Below are positions 41,612 to 50,104 of a DNA stretch of 64,000 nucleotides, in pieces. This stretch comes from Pedobacter steynii (GTDB lineage: Bacteria; Bacteroidota; Bacteroidia; Sphingobacteriales; Sphingobacteriaceae): contig NZ_CP017141.1 in NCBI RefSeq assembly GCF_001721645.1, forward strand, positions 4,650,001-4,714,000, written 5' to 3'. Both the position numbers and the translations under genes were made by a program. The number at the start of each line of letters is the position of its first letter. Within the stretch, counting starts at the first letter, position 1. The notes beneath the pieces were generated by a model, which was not told the origin of the DNA, ran no database searches, and was given only the letters and a program-made list of their open reading frames with translations.

Positions 41612-43488
41612 TGAGAATAGAAATGAAAAATATCATACGTTGTGCTTTGTTTGCCGGTGCTTTATTTGCATCGGAAGCAAAGGCACAACGGTCTTTAAAC
41701 GTTAATTCTGGTCATAGTCATAACGACTATCACCAGAATATTCCGCTGTTGACCGCCTATTATGCAGGCATTGGTTCTATTGAAGCAGATGTATTCCTTA
41801 AAGACGGGGAATTGTATGTCGCACATGATCCTTCAGAAATCAAAACCGGGGTAACCTTAAAAAAAATGTATCTGGAGCCATTGGCGGGTTTCTATCGTCA
41901 AAATGGAAACCATGCATATTCCGATTCTACAAAGCGCCTGCAACTGGTAGTCGATATTAAAAAGGATTATGTGAAGGTGCTGGCCCGGTTGATTAAGGAC
42001 CTGGAAGTTTATCCGGAGGTTTTCAACAGCAGTAAAAACTCCAGGGCAATCAGGATCGTGATCAGTGGTGATGTCCCTGCACCGGCCGATTTTAAAAATT
42101 ATCCGGATTATATTTCTTTTGATGGTCGCCCATACACCACATATACGGAGGATCAGCTGAAAAGACTAGCCATGATCAGCGATGATATTAAGAACTATAC
42201 ACCCTGGAATGGAAAGGGAAATCCAACTACTCCGGATCTGGCTAAACTAACGGCAGTAATCGAAAAGGCCCATCAACAACATAAACCTTTTCGGTTTTGG
42301 GCTACACAGGATAGTCCCAATACCTGGATTGTCCTGGAAAGGTTGGGTGCTGACTGGATCAATACGGATCAGCCGGATAAATTAAAGGAGTTTTACCTGC
42401 ATCGGGATAAGCTCAGCTATACCAATCCGGTTGCTTACCCGGTTTATACGCCGGAATATAAAGTTGATGGATTACAAAAACCGGTTAAAAATGTCATTCT
42501 GCTTATTGGAGATGGAATGGGGCTTGCACAAATTCATGCAGGCAGTATTGCCAATCACGGACAGCTGAATATGGGGAAGATCCATAACATCGGTTTTTCT
42601 CAGACGGCTGCGGCAGATGCCGGAAATACAGATTCTGCCGCCGGTGGCTCCGCAATGGCTATCGGTGAAAAAACAAACAACCGGTATATAGGGGTAGGGC
42701 CAGATCAAAAGAAACGAACAAATCTGGTGGATACCCTGGCCAATTATGGCATTAAAAGTGGAATCATCAGTGTCGGAGATATTACTGATGCAACCCCGGC
42801 TGTATTTTATGCACACCAGACAGACCGTTCAATGAGTTCTGAAATTGCTGCAGACCTGCTGGAAAGCAAGGTAGAAATACTGGTTGGTTCGAATCAAAAG
42901 AGCTTTTTGAAAAACAAAGATGCAGAGTTGATGAACAAACTGGGCAGTAAAGGGTTTAAGCTGAGTACGAGTGCGGCAGATTTCTTAAAGGAAAGCAAAG
43001 GCCGTCAACTGGTCCTGCTACCGGATAGCGCAACCCGTCCGGTTAAAGATGGACGCGGCCAATTGTTGAAGGAATCATTATTGCACAGCCTGAATATGCT
43101 GTCTGCAAATAAGCCCGGCTTTTTTGTGATGGCTGAAGGTGCACAAATCGATTACGGAGGGCATAGCAATGACCTGCCTTATGTGGTTACTGAACTTCAT
43201 GATTTCGACAAGACAGTGGAGGCAGCTTTGCGTTTCGCTGATCAGAATGGAGAAACGTTGGTGGTCATTACTGCAGATCATGAAACGGGAGGTTTAACCC
43301 TGCTGGATGCATCCGCAGAAAAAGGGATGATCAGTGGTGCTTTTAGTACGAACGACCACACCAATATTATGGTTCCGGTATTTGCCTATGGACCAGGCTC
43401 AGGAGAGTTCCGGGGCACTTATCCTAACAATGAACTTTTTCATAAGATCATTAAAGTGATGGACCTGAAGAATAAACGTAAAAAATAG
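41611..43488 (+). CDS. Secreted PI-PLC/GDPD-like domain fused to alkaline phosphatase
   Basis: A 625-residue secreted enzyme (ATG 41611, or 41623 giving the shorter signal MKNIIRCALFAGALFASEAKA). Residues about 30-275 form a PI-PLC/GDPD-like TIM-barrel domain: HSHNDYHQNIPLL, IEADVFLKDGELYVAHDP with the acid and histidine ligands. Residues about 290-620 are an alkaline phosphatase: ILLIGDGMG (metal ligand), nucleophile in NTDSAAGGSAMA (Ser342 from 41611), ITADHETGG and NDHTNIMVPVFAYGPG. Together they could cleave a phosphodiester and then the monoester, releasing phosphate outside. Overlap by one base with susD shows co-expression. Domain calls are firm; the substrate is inferred. Confidence 0.9.
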   Translation: MRIEMKNIIRCALFAGALFASEAKAQRSLNVNSGHSHNDYHQNIPLLTAYYAGIGSIEADVFLKDGELYVAHDPSEIKTGVTLKKMYLEPLAGFYRQNGNHAYSDSTKRLQLVVDIKKDYVKVLARLIKDLEVYPEVFNSSKNSRAIRIVISGDVPAPADFKNYPDYISFDGRPYTTYTEDQLKRLAMISDDIKNYTPWNGKGNPTTPDLAKLTAVIEKAHQQHKPFRFWATQDSPNTWIVLERLGADWINTDQPDKLKEFYLHRDKLSYTNPVAYPVYTPEYKVDGLQKPVKNVILLIGDGMGLAQIHAGSIANHGQLNMGKIHNIGFSQTAAADAGNTDSAAGGSAMAIGEKTNNRYIGVGPDQKKRTNLVDTLANYGIKSGIISVGDITDATPAVFYAHQTDRSMSSEIAADLLESKVEILVGSNQKSFLKNKDAELMNKLGSKGFKLSTSAADFLKESKGRQLVLLPDSATRPVKDGRGQLLKESLLHSLNMLSANKPGFFVMAEGAQIDYGGHSNDLPYVVTELHDFDKTVEAALRFADQNGETLVVITADHETGGLTLLDASAEKGMISGAFSTNDHTNIMVPVFAYGPGSGEFRGTYPNNELFHKIIKVMDLKNKRKK

Positions 43489-43495
43489 CGTTGAG

Positions 43496-43528
43496 GTATG
43501 GCCGTTTTCTGAAAAGAAATGGCCATAC
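43496..43528 (+). terminator. Terminator after the uptake operon
   Basis: GTATGGCC at 43496-43503 pairs with GGCCATAC at 43521-43528, with TTTTC/GAAAA pairing inside the loop, followed by TTTAATTTT. It closes the fecI-to-phosphatase operon before phoH. Confidence 0.6.
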
Positions 43529-43606
43529 TTTAATTTTCCATAGAAATCGGAACTTATTCCCTTAAATAACAAAAATTATCTGTGATTTTCGTTATTTTTA
43601 GTTGTC

Positions 43607-44959
43607 ATGAGTAAATCTATCCTAAATCGCGAGCCCCTCAAAAAAAAGATCTTTGTACTTGATACCTCGGTTATCCTATACGATCACAATGCTTTCAATA
43701 ATTTTCAGGAACATGATGTAGCCATTCCGATCCAGGTACTGGAGGAACTGGACAACATGAAAAATGGAAATGAGACACGTAATGCAGAAGCGAGAAGCTT
43801 TATCCGTTTGATGGATGCTGCTTCAGCAGACCAGATCATCAACAAATGGATTCCCCTGAAAGGAAGTAAACGAGGGCATTTTAAAGTGGTGATGGACAAT
43901 AAGCCTGCACATTGGGATGCAGAGGCAATTTTTGGTGCCGGGAAATTTGACCACCGCATTTTGAATGCAGCCTTAAGTCTGAAGGAAGAATTTCCGGAGA
44001 AAAAGATTGTCCTGGTATCTAAAGATATTTGTTTGCGTTTAAAGGCCAAGTCGCTGGATTTGTATGCGGAGGATTATGAAACCGGAAAGATCAAAAATGT
44101 AGAGGAGCTGTATACCGGAAAGACCACTCTGACGAATGTTTCTACAACAGTACTCGATGAGTTAAAAGCGGAGGGAAGTACAACGACTATTGACCTGGAG
44201 CTTGCTCCGGAAACGGGCAATCATTTTTATATCCTGAAAAGCAAACGTAAACCGGTCACCGCTTACCATGATGTTAAAGCCGGTACGCTGACAACGGTAA
44301 AACCTCAGCAGGTATTTAACATTGCCCCGAGAAATGAGGAGCAAAGTATGGCGATCCATGCCTTGCTGAATCCTGCGGTAAAACTGGTGACCATTCAGGG
44401 AAAAGCCGGTACAGGAAAAACCTTGCTAGCAATTGCCAGCGCATTGGAACAACGTAAAGACTACCGGCAGATCTACGTAACCCGACCTATCGTGGCCCTG
44501 AGCAATAAAGATATCGGTTTCTTACCAGGCGATGCGAAATCAAAGATTGACCCTTATATGGCCCCGATCTGGGACAACCTGCGTTTTATTAAGGAGCAGT
44601 ACAATGATGATCCGAAAACCCAGGCTAAGATCGATGAATTTGTCAGCACCGAAAAGATCGTGATCGCTCCGCTGGCTTATATCCGTGGCCGGACGCTCAC
44701 CAAGATATTTTTCATCGTAGACGAAGCGCAGAACTTAACGCCTCATGAAATTAAAACGATCATTTCCAGGGCAGGAGAGGAGACTAAAATTATCTTTACC
44801 GGTGATATTTATCAGATCGATACGCCTTATCTCGATGCGGAAAGTAATGGATTGTCTTATTTGATTGAGAGTGCCAAGAACCACCCCTTATATGCTCATA
44901 TTACCCTGGATAAGGGGGAGCGGAGTGAGCTGGCAAACCTGGCGAACGACTTATTGTAA
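43607..44959 (+). CDS. PhoH-family ATPase with N-terminal PIN domain
   Basis: A 450-residue cytoplasmic protein. The N-terminal PIN nuclease domain starts KIFVLDTSVILYDHNAF with the first metal-binding Asp and continues with the usual acidic residues (NAEARSFIRLMD). The C-terminal PhoH ATPase domain has Walker A GKAGTGKT (residues 266-272 core) and Walker B IFFIVDEAQNLTP. PIN-PhoH (PhoH2) proteins are RNA helicase/nucleases in other bacteria. The gene is monocistronic; a weak stem-loop follows at 44966-44992 (ACCGCTC and GAACGGT with one mismatch). Despite its name, phosphate control is not shown here. Confidence 0.93.
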   Translation: MSKSILNREPLKKKIFVLDTSVILYDHNAFNNFQEHDVAIPIQVLEELDNMKNGNETRNAEARSFIRLMDAASADQIINKWIPLKGSKRGHFKVVMDNKPAHWDAEAIFGAGKFDHRILNAALSLKEEFPEKKIVLVSKDICLRLKAKSLDLYAEDYETGKIKNVEELYTGKTTLTNVSTTVLDELKAEGSTTTIDLELAPETGNHFYILKSKRKPVTAYHDVKAGTLTTVKPQQVFNIAPRNEEQSMAIHALLNPAVKLVTIQGKAGTGKTLLAIASALEQRKDYRQIYVTRPIVALSNKDIGFLPGDAKSKIDPYMAPIWDNLRFIKEQYNDDPKTQAKIDEFVSTEKIVIAPLAYIRGRTLTKIFFIVDEAQNLTPHEIKTIISRAGEETKIIFTGDIYQIDTPYLDAESNGLSYLIESAKNHPLYAHITLDKGERSELANLANDLL

Positions 44960-45030
44960 CACAAAAAAACCGCTCATGGTTTGAACGGTTCTTGTAAATA
45001 TATGATGATGCACTCGTGCTGAGGCCCGGA

Positions 45031-45573
45031 TTAAAGTTTGGCAATAACGAAGTCGTTCAGATTTAATTTTGAAACTTCATTTCTTACCAGGTGATGTTCT
45101 GCTGATGAACCGCTCAATTTCAGGTCAGACTGATCTTTCATGTCGGTATAAAGGCTGCCTACTTTTGCATTTACATTTGCTTTAGCCCCATCTTTTAAAA
45201 AGATCTGAAGAACGGCTAAGTCGAAGTTACCACGGGTTTTTACCTGGGCAGTATTGGAAGCCTCAATTCTTTGCAGGTCTTTTACATTCACGTAAATGGT
45301 TGCCGGGCTGCTCTCTGTAGAGTTGATGTATAAAGTATATCCTTTTTGTTGAACGGTAGTGTTGGCGCCAAGCTCGTCGTTAGTGGTAACGCTTTCTGAA
45401 TTGCTTTGTACCAATACCACTTTAGCATTTCCGGTAACAACTACTTTATTGAATTTTACAGCGGCTGGTGCGCTTACAGGTGTAGTATCTTTAGCGAAAG
45501 TAGTGAAGGCTGAAGAAGTTAAAACGATAGCAGTTAAAGCTGAAGCGAATAAGGTTTTGATCGAGGTTTTCAT
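45031..45573 (-). CDS. GIN-domain (DUF2807) secreted protein
   Basis: A 180-residue protein with a signal peptide (cleavage after FTTFAKD). The mature part is a right-handed beta-helix of the GIN/DUF2807 type: FNKVVVTGNAKVVLVQSNSE, GYTLYINSTESSPATIYVNV, DLQRIEASNTAQVKTRGNFD and KVGSLYTDMKDQSDLKLSGS mark successive turns. These are surface or periplasmic beta proteins, once proposed as adhesin heads. This copy is shorter than the usual 230-240 residues and covers most but not all turns. It converges on phoH and has 199 bases upstream shared with the esterase gene. Confidence 0.85.
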   Translation of the reverse strand: MKTSIKTLFASALTAIVLTSSAFTTFAKDTTPVSAPAAVKFNKVVVTGNAKVVLVQSNSESVTTNDELGANTTVQQKGYTLYINSTESSPATIYVNVKDLQRIEASNTAQVKTRGNFDLAVLQIFLKDGAKANVNAKVGSLYTDMKDQSDLKLSGSSAEHHLVRNEVSKLNLNDFVIAKL

Positions 45574-45686
45574 ATCTTTTATATTTTTAGTTTTTAATTA
45601 TTTAATTGTTGTTTTGTAGATAAGACACCATCACACAGGAAACGTTTCAGCGTTTTTTTGCACATTAGACCATGCCACAGTAACAG

Positions 45687-45751
45687 TCGACCAACTGCCT
45701 ATAGTATTCGACCAATCGACGAAAATATTTTCGTCGATTTGGTTATCTTAG
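45687..45751 (+). promoter_or_regulatory. 26-bp palindrome and TCGACCAA repeats upstream of the esterase
   Basis: Bases 45714-45739 form a perfect 26-bp palindrome with half-site AATCGACGAAAAT. TCGACCAA occurs at 45687-45694 and 45708-45715, exactly 21 bases apart, the second running into the palindrome, and the reverse form CGATTTGG follows its right end. A -7-like TATCTTAG lies at 45744-45751, so the palindrome occupies the promoter spacer. This is a strong operator candidate for an unidentified dimeric regulator. Confidence 0.6.
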
Positions 45752-45772
45752 TCGTCATTAATTAAAATCAAT

Positions 45773-46741
45773 ATGATAAAGCAGATCTCCCTACTCTTTC
45801 TCCTTTTAATCTGTTTAGGCAGCAAAACTGTTTTTGCCCAGCAGAGTCATCAAAAACTGATTACAGAAATGGGCTATCTGCTATATCTCCCGGAAGGATA
45901 CCAGCAGGATACGCTGAAGAAATTTCCTTTGGTATTGTTTCTGCATGGCAGTGGTGAACGGGGAAATGACCTGGAAAAAGTGAAAGTAAATGGTCTGCCT
46001 AAACTGGTAGAAGCGGGGAAAAAGTTTCCTTTTATTTTGGTTTCTCCTCAGGCAGAGGAAGGTTGGGAAAGCAAAGACCTGATGCGTTTGATGAGGTCTT
46101 TACAAAAGAAATACCGGATAGATGAAGACCGGCTTTACCTTACGGGCCTAAGTATGGGAGGTTATGGCAGCTGGGATATGGCAATTAAATATCCTGGATT
46201 GTTTGCAGCCGTTGTCCCGGTTTGTGGTGGTGGAGATCCCTCAAAGGTCTGGATCATGAGACATACGCCAACCTGGGTCTTTCATGGCGCCAAAGATGAT
46301 GTTGTTCCGTTAAGGGCCAGTCAGGAAATGGTAGATGCATTGCGCCCGTATAACCCCTCTGTTAAATTTACTGTTTTTCCGGAGGCGGGGCACGACAGCT
46401 GGACGGATACCTATAATACAGACAGTTTATATACCTGGATGCTCAGCCAGAAACGCTTTAAATATAGCAAAGTTGCAGTTGATCAGGGGATCCTGGACAA
46501 TTACCGCGGGATCTATGTAAATACTAAAGGGAAGGATACCGTCGTAATCAGCTCTGGCCCCGGTGTGTTGATTGCCACTGTAAAAAATCGAAAAATAGAA
46601 ATTCAACCCTACGATCAGCATCAGTTTTTTGTCCAGGCCGCCGAGCCGCTGGATGTGGTTTTCTCGGGAAAAGGTAAAAAGCAACAGTTCGTGGTTAATG
46701 ATGAGGAAAAAAAGGTTTATAAAATGGTGAAAAAAGAATAG
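45773..46741 (+). CDS. Secreted alpha/beta-hydrolase esterase (carboxylesterase/PHB-depolymerase-like)
   Basis: A 322-residue secreted hydrolase with signal peptide (cleavage after TVFAQQ). The alpha/beta-hydrolase core has the oxyanion strand LVLFLHGSGERGND, nucleophile Ser127 in LTGLSMGGYGS, the acid in AKDDVVP (Asp175 or 176) and His207 in EAGHDSW. This set matches the dienelactone-hydrolase/PHB-depolymerase-type secreted esterases. The last 100 residues (after the hydrolase domain) are a beta-rich extension. The substrate, perhaps an acylated glycan ester, is not determined. A palindromic operator lies over its promoter. Confidence 0.85.
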   Translation: MIKQISLLFLLLICLGSKTVFAQQSHQKLITEMGYLLYLPEGYQQDTLKKFPLVLFLHGSGERGNDLEKVKVNGLPKLVEAGKKFPFILVSPQAEEGWESKDLMRLMRSLQKKYRIDEDRLYLTGLSMGGYGSWDMAIKYPGLFAAVVPVCGGGDPSKVWIMRHTPTWVFHGAKDDVVPLRASQEMVDALRPYNPSVKFTVFPEAGHDSWTDTYNTDSLYTWMLSQKRFKYSKVAVDQGILDNYRGIYVNTKGKDTVVISSGPGVLIATVKNRKIEIQPYDQHQFFVQAAEPLDVVFSGKGKKQQFVVNDEEKKVYKMVKKE

Positions 46742-46837
46742 TCATAGTTTCTTAATATTTTCATTTTTTTACCATAGATCAAGATTCGTGGAGAAAAAAT
46801 GTCTCAGATTTGTACCATAAATAAATGACCAAACATT

Positions 46838-47350
46838 ATGGGACAGCTGATTAAGAAAAAACCATTAGCCGTTAATGACATTTTAAATGGAGTTAACAGT
46901 GAAAAAACATATTTTGTATACACGTCAAAAGGAATCCGCACCATGAAGGTGATTGTGTTTCTCTTATTGACTTTCATCATTGGCAATCAATTTTTACAGC
47001 GTAAAGCAGGAGTGTTGAAACTTCAGCCGGTAGCAGAACTCAAAGGAACTTTGCTTTTCGGTAGACCTCTGAAAAATGTAGATATTCTTAGCCCCGGCAA
47101 TATTACTCCATTTATGAAAAATAAACAGGAGGCTGAGCTGAAAATAAAAGGATACATTTCTAAAGTGAATGCCAACGGTCAGATGGAAATGAATTTAAGT
47201 GATGGTAAAATCCTGAAGGTACACCATAAACCGGCCTTGGGAGACTCAGGATCGTTATTATCTAAAGAAGTAGTGATGGCAGGGAGGTTATACAAAATCG
47301 GAGATACTCCCGATCTTGCTTACGAAGTAAATAGCCTGTTGATCTTGTAA
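46838..47350 (+). CDS. Membrane-anchored hypothetical protein
   Basis: A protein of up to 170 residues from ATG 46838; ATG 46943 would give 135 residues beginning with the membrane segment MKVIVFLLLTFIIGNQFLQ. After one helix the rest is a soluble, probably extracytoplasmic domain of beta strands (QPVAELKGTLLFGRPLKNVD, ELKIKGYISKVNANGQMEMN) and a C-terminal AYEVNSLLIL. I do not recognise a family. The gene is monocistronic between the esterase and a DinB gene. Confidence 0.55.
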   Translation: MGQLIKKKPLAVNDILNGVNSEKTYFVYTSKGIRTMKVIVFLLLTFIIGNQFLQRKAGVLKLQPVAELKGTLLFGRPLKNVDILSPGNITPFMKNKQEAELKIKGYISKVNANGQMEMNLSDGKILKVHHKPALGDSGSLLSKEVVMAGRLYKIGDTPDLAYEVNSLLIL

Positions 47351-47407
47351 ATAAGGCTATTATCTTTTCATGATTTTTAATAACTTGTCCTTCATAAACT
47401 CAAATTT

Positions 47408-47866
47408 ATGAAGGATTATTTTTTCAATTTGCTGGAGTTTGATTACTGGACCAATACCAGACTTCTCCATGCCATGCAAAACGCAACGGAGATTCCCCAG
47501 CGTGCGCAGGATCTGTTTAACCATCTGCTGGCTGCCACGCGTATCTGGAGAAGCCGACTGGTTGGAGAAATGCAGGACGTAGAGGTCTGGGCACATTTCG
47601 ATATGGAGCAATGGAAACAGGAGCTGGAACTGAACAGAACATTGCTGACTGATTTCCTTCATGCTATTGAGGAGGAGGACCTGAGTAAAAAAGTCCGTTA
47701 TTACAATACCAAAGGAGTTCAGTACGAGACCAGCGTCTCGGATATACTAACTCACCTCATCATTCATTCAGGATACCATCAGGGCCAGATTGTGAGCCTG
47801 ATTAAACCGTATCTGACTGTCGCACCGGATTTGATGTACATCACTTATATAAGAGAAAAAAAATGA
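47408..47866 (+). CDS. DinB-family protein
   Basis: A 152-residue four-helix-bundle metalloprotein: LLEFDYWTNTRLLHAM in helix 1, QDLFNHLLAATRIWRSRLVG with the first His, VSDILTHLIIHSGYHQGQIV with the two C-terminal histidines and a full-length C-terminal tail (VAPDLMYITYIREKK). DinB/DfsB proteins are damage-inducible or thiol-transferase-like; the physiological partner is not known. It overlaps the following ABM gene by four bases, so the two are co-translated. Confidence 0.87.
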   Translation: MKDYFFNLLEFDYWTNTRLLHAMQNATEIPQRAQDLFNHLLAATRIWRSRLVGEMQDVEVWAHFDMEQWKQELELNRTLLTDFLHAIEEEDLSKKVRYYNTKGVQYETSVSDILTHLIIHSGYHQGQIVSLIKPYLTVAPDLMYITYIREKK

Positions 47867-48165
47867 TATTAGAAGTCGCCGTACTGGACGTGATTCCTTC
47901 CGAAACAAATTCCTTTGAACGTGACTTTACAAGCGCGTGCCGGATCATCTCTTCGATGAAAGGTTATCAGGGGCATCAGCTGCAACGTTGCCTGGAGATT
48001 TCCAGCCGGTATCTTTTGCTGGTCAACTGGGATACTTTAGAAGACCATACTGTAGGATTCAGGCAATCTCCACAATACCAGGAGTGGAAAAGCCTGCTGC
48101 ATAAGTATTATGATCCTTTCCCCAGGGTGGAGCATTATGAAATGGTCCTTTCGGTAAAAGGATAG
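47863..48165 (+). CDS. Antibiotic biosynthesis monooxygenase (ABM) domain protein
   Basis: A 100-residue ferredoxin-like-fold protein: LEVAVLDVIPSETNSFERDF, SSMKGYQGHQLQRCLEI, RYLLLVNWDTLEDHTVGFRQ, and SPQYQEWKSLLHKYYDPFPR. This is the ABM (PF03992) pattern, as in quinone monooxygenases and heme-degrading IsdG-like proteins; the heme-binding residues are not evident. It is translationally coupled to the upstream DinB gene (ATGA overlap), an association I cannot interpret. Confidence 0.82.
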   Translation: MILEVAVLDVIPSETNSFERDFTSACRIISSMKGYQGHQLQRCLEISSRYLLLVNWDTLEDHTVGFRQSPQYQEWKSLLHKYYDPFPRVEHYEMVLSVKG

Positions 48166-48210
48166 TTAAATAATTTTAACTTTGTATTTCCTGATCCTAA
48201 CATTCCGCAT

Positions 48211-49476
48211 ATGGCAAATCATGTAAACATTACTTCTACAGGCATAAAAAAGGTCCTGCGTCTTTATAATGAAAAGCAGGCGCTTGCAGAGTACATCTGG
48301 AATGGGTTTGATGCAAAAGCAGACACCATCCGGATTGATTATACTCACAATGAACTGGGAACATTAGAAAGCCTGAAAGTGTCTGATAACGGTTATGGAA
48401 TAAATTTCTCTCATTTAAAGGATAAGTTTAATCCCTTTTATGAATCGGAAAAAGCCATGGAACAACGCATTCACCTGCATAAATCCACAATGCATGGAAA
48501 GAATGGGGTAGGGAGGCTGACCTTTTTTACGTTTGCACATCATGCAGAATGGAACACGGTTTACGAGGAGCAGGGTATTTACAAAAACGGAAGCATTCAG
48601 GTGGCAGTTGGCGGACTCAATAATTATGAGTCAGTGCTGATCAACGAGAATGTAAAAACCGCAACAACCGGAACTACTGTTTCTTTTTCAAATATCCAGC
48701 TTTCCAAAGAAGCTATAGAGCTCAGCATCATTCCTTATTTACAGGCCGAGTTTTGCTGGTTTCTGGAGCTGAATAAAAACAGGGGATTTTCCATTATCAT
48801 CAATGGAGTGCCTTTAACTTATCAGGACAATATCATTGATTACGAAGAAGGCCTGATTTTCCGTTATCCGGATAGCAATACCGTATTTAAGGTCAAGTTT
48901 ATCCAATGGAAAGAATCCCTGCATAAGGAATTATCTAAAAATTACTTCATCAACCACAAAGGACAGGAGGTCTATAAGGACTATACCACGCTGAATAAAA
49001 AAGCCGACGAATACTACCACAGTGTGTTCATTGAAAGTGAATTTTTCAATGAGTTTGACTTCAGCAGTTCCGATCATGATGCCCAGGTTAAGCTATACAG
49101 CCGTACCAAATCTTCCTCAGAATATAAATACCTGATTAAAAAGATCAATGAGCTGCTGAGAACAAAAAGAAGACCCTTTTTGAAAGAGTTTTCCAATAAA
49201 CTGATAGAAAAATACGAGCTGGAAGGTGTACTGCCAAAGTTTGAAGCAGAAGAGCAATCCAAAAGACATGATCTGGTGGAAACGTTGAAAGTCATTTATG
49301 AAATTCAGCCGAAATTGTTCAGTGGTTTAAGTATCGACCAGAAGAAAGCCTTTGTAAGGCTAATCCACGTGCTTCTTAATTCTTCAGACAGGGCGCAACT
49401 GTTCCATGTTATCGAAGGAATTATTGAGCTGGAAGCTGAAGAAAGAGAAGAGCTGATGGGCTTTCTGGCGATATAA
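48211..49476 (+). CDS. Stand-alone GHKL (Hsp90/MORC-like) ATPase
   Basis: A 421-residue cytoplasmic protein. The N-terminal half is a GHKL ATPase: N box ALAEYIWNGFDAKAD (Glu27, Asn31, Asp34), DNGYG (59-63) as G1, and GKNGVGRLTFF (96-101) as the ATP lid. A transducer-like beta region (about 130-240) follows, then a helical stretch (SEYKYLIKKINELLRTKRRP) and a C-terminal acidic helical segment (SDRAQLFHVIEGIIELEAEE). It is neither MutL, gyrase nor HtpG. Similar ATPases are found alone or in defence loci. It stands between the ABM gene and a convergent oxidoreductase operon with no nuclease or methylase beside it. Function unknown. Confidence 0.8.
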   Translation: MANHVNITSTGIKKVLRLYNEKQALAEYIWNGFDAKADTIRIDYTHNELGTLESLKVSDNGYGINFSHLKDKFNPFYESEKAMEQRIHLHKSTMHGKNGVGRLTFFTFAHHAEWNTVYEEQGIYKNGSIQVAVGGLNNYESVLINENVKTATTGTTVSFSNIQLSKEAIELSIIPYLQAEFCWFLELNKNRGFSIIINGVPLTYQDNIIDYEEGLIFRYPDSNTVFKVKFIQWKESLHKELSKNYFINHKGQEVYKDYTTLNKKADEYYHSVFIESEFFNEFDFSSSDHDAQVKLYSRTKSSSEYKYLIKKINELLRTKRRPFLKEFSNKLIEKYELEGVLPKFEAEEQSKRHDLVETLKVIYEIQPKLFSGLSIDQKKAFVRLIHVLLNSSDRAQLFHVIEGIIELEAEEREELMGFLAI

Positions 49477-49494
49477 AAGAATTTCAAAATTTTA

Positions 49495-50100
49495 TCAGGC
49501 CCAGGCTTTGTCTCCTTTCTTATAGGGAACCGAGCCTTCATATCTGCCCGGCACAGCAATGTAGCGCAATGCCTTTGTGCAACCTGCTTCAGAGGTAAAG
49601 TAACCCAGCATTGTCAACTGTTTCATCATGATAAAATAGTGATTTGGTAAACCCGGAAAGTCCTTGTTTTTCTTCCGCTCGGCTTCTTCAAGCTCAGGTT
49701 TTTTTAATTGATATGTTTTTGCTTCTTTCTCCAGTGAAAGCAATAGGGAAAGCCGCTGTTCCGGGCTGACTTTCATAAAGCCGGTCTGATGCATCTTTTC
49801 GCAGGCCAGATCTAGTTTTTTTATTCCTTCCTGAAAGGCTTTCTGATCATTTGGTTCATAGCAATCCTTTACCATGACCGACATAAATTGTCCCACATTG
49901 GCTGCTTTTGCTCCGGGGCTGCCAGTTTCCGGCAATATGGTTTCTGAAACTTCATTTAAAAAATCAATTTCATCTTCAGTAAAAAAATTGTTTTTAAGGG
50001 TGTTATGGCCCTGGTTACAGCCGGTTAGCAACGCATTCCCACCAATCATTACACCCCCGGTCAGTAAGGCAATCATTTTTAAAAGTTCTCTTCTTTCCAT
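49495..50100 (-). CDS. Gluconate 2-dehydrogenase subunit 3-family protein
   Basis: A 201-residue protein with a signal resembling a Tat leader (MERRELLKMIALLTGG, then lipobox-like LLTGC). The DUF1348-unrelated helical domain has FFTEDEIDFLNEVSETILPE, GAKAANVGQFMSVMVKDCYE and YFTSEAGCTKALRYIAVPGR, which match gluconate 2-dehydrogenase subunit 3 (PF13618). In other species this small subunit chaperones a GMC-type flavoprotein to the periplasm. Here it directly follows the GMC gene (four-base gap), so the pair makes one enzyme. The substrate is not certain. Confidence 0.88.
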   Translation of the reverse strand: MERRELLKMIALLTGGVMIGGNALLTGCNQGHNTLKNNFFTEDEIDFLNEVSETILPETGSPGAKAANVGQFMSVMVKDCYEPNDQKAFQEGIKKLDLACEKMHQTGFMKVSPEQRLSLLLSLEKEAKTYQLKKPELEEAERKKNKDFPGLPNHYFIMMKQLTMLGYFTSEAGCTKALRYIAVPGRYEGSVPYKKGDKAWA

Positions 50101-50104
50101 AGGG

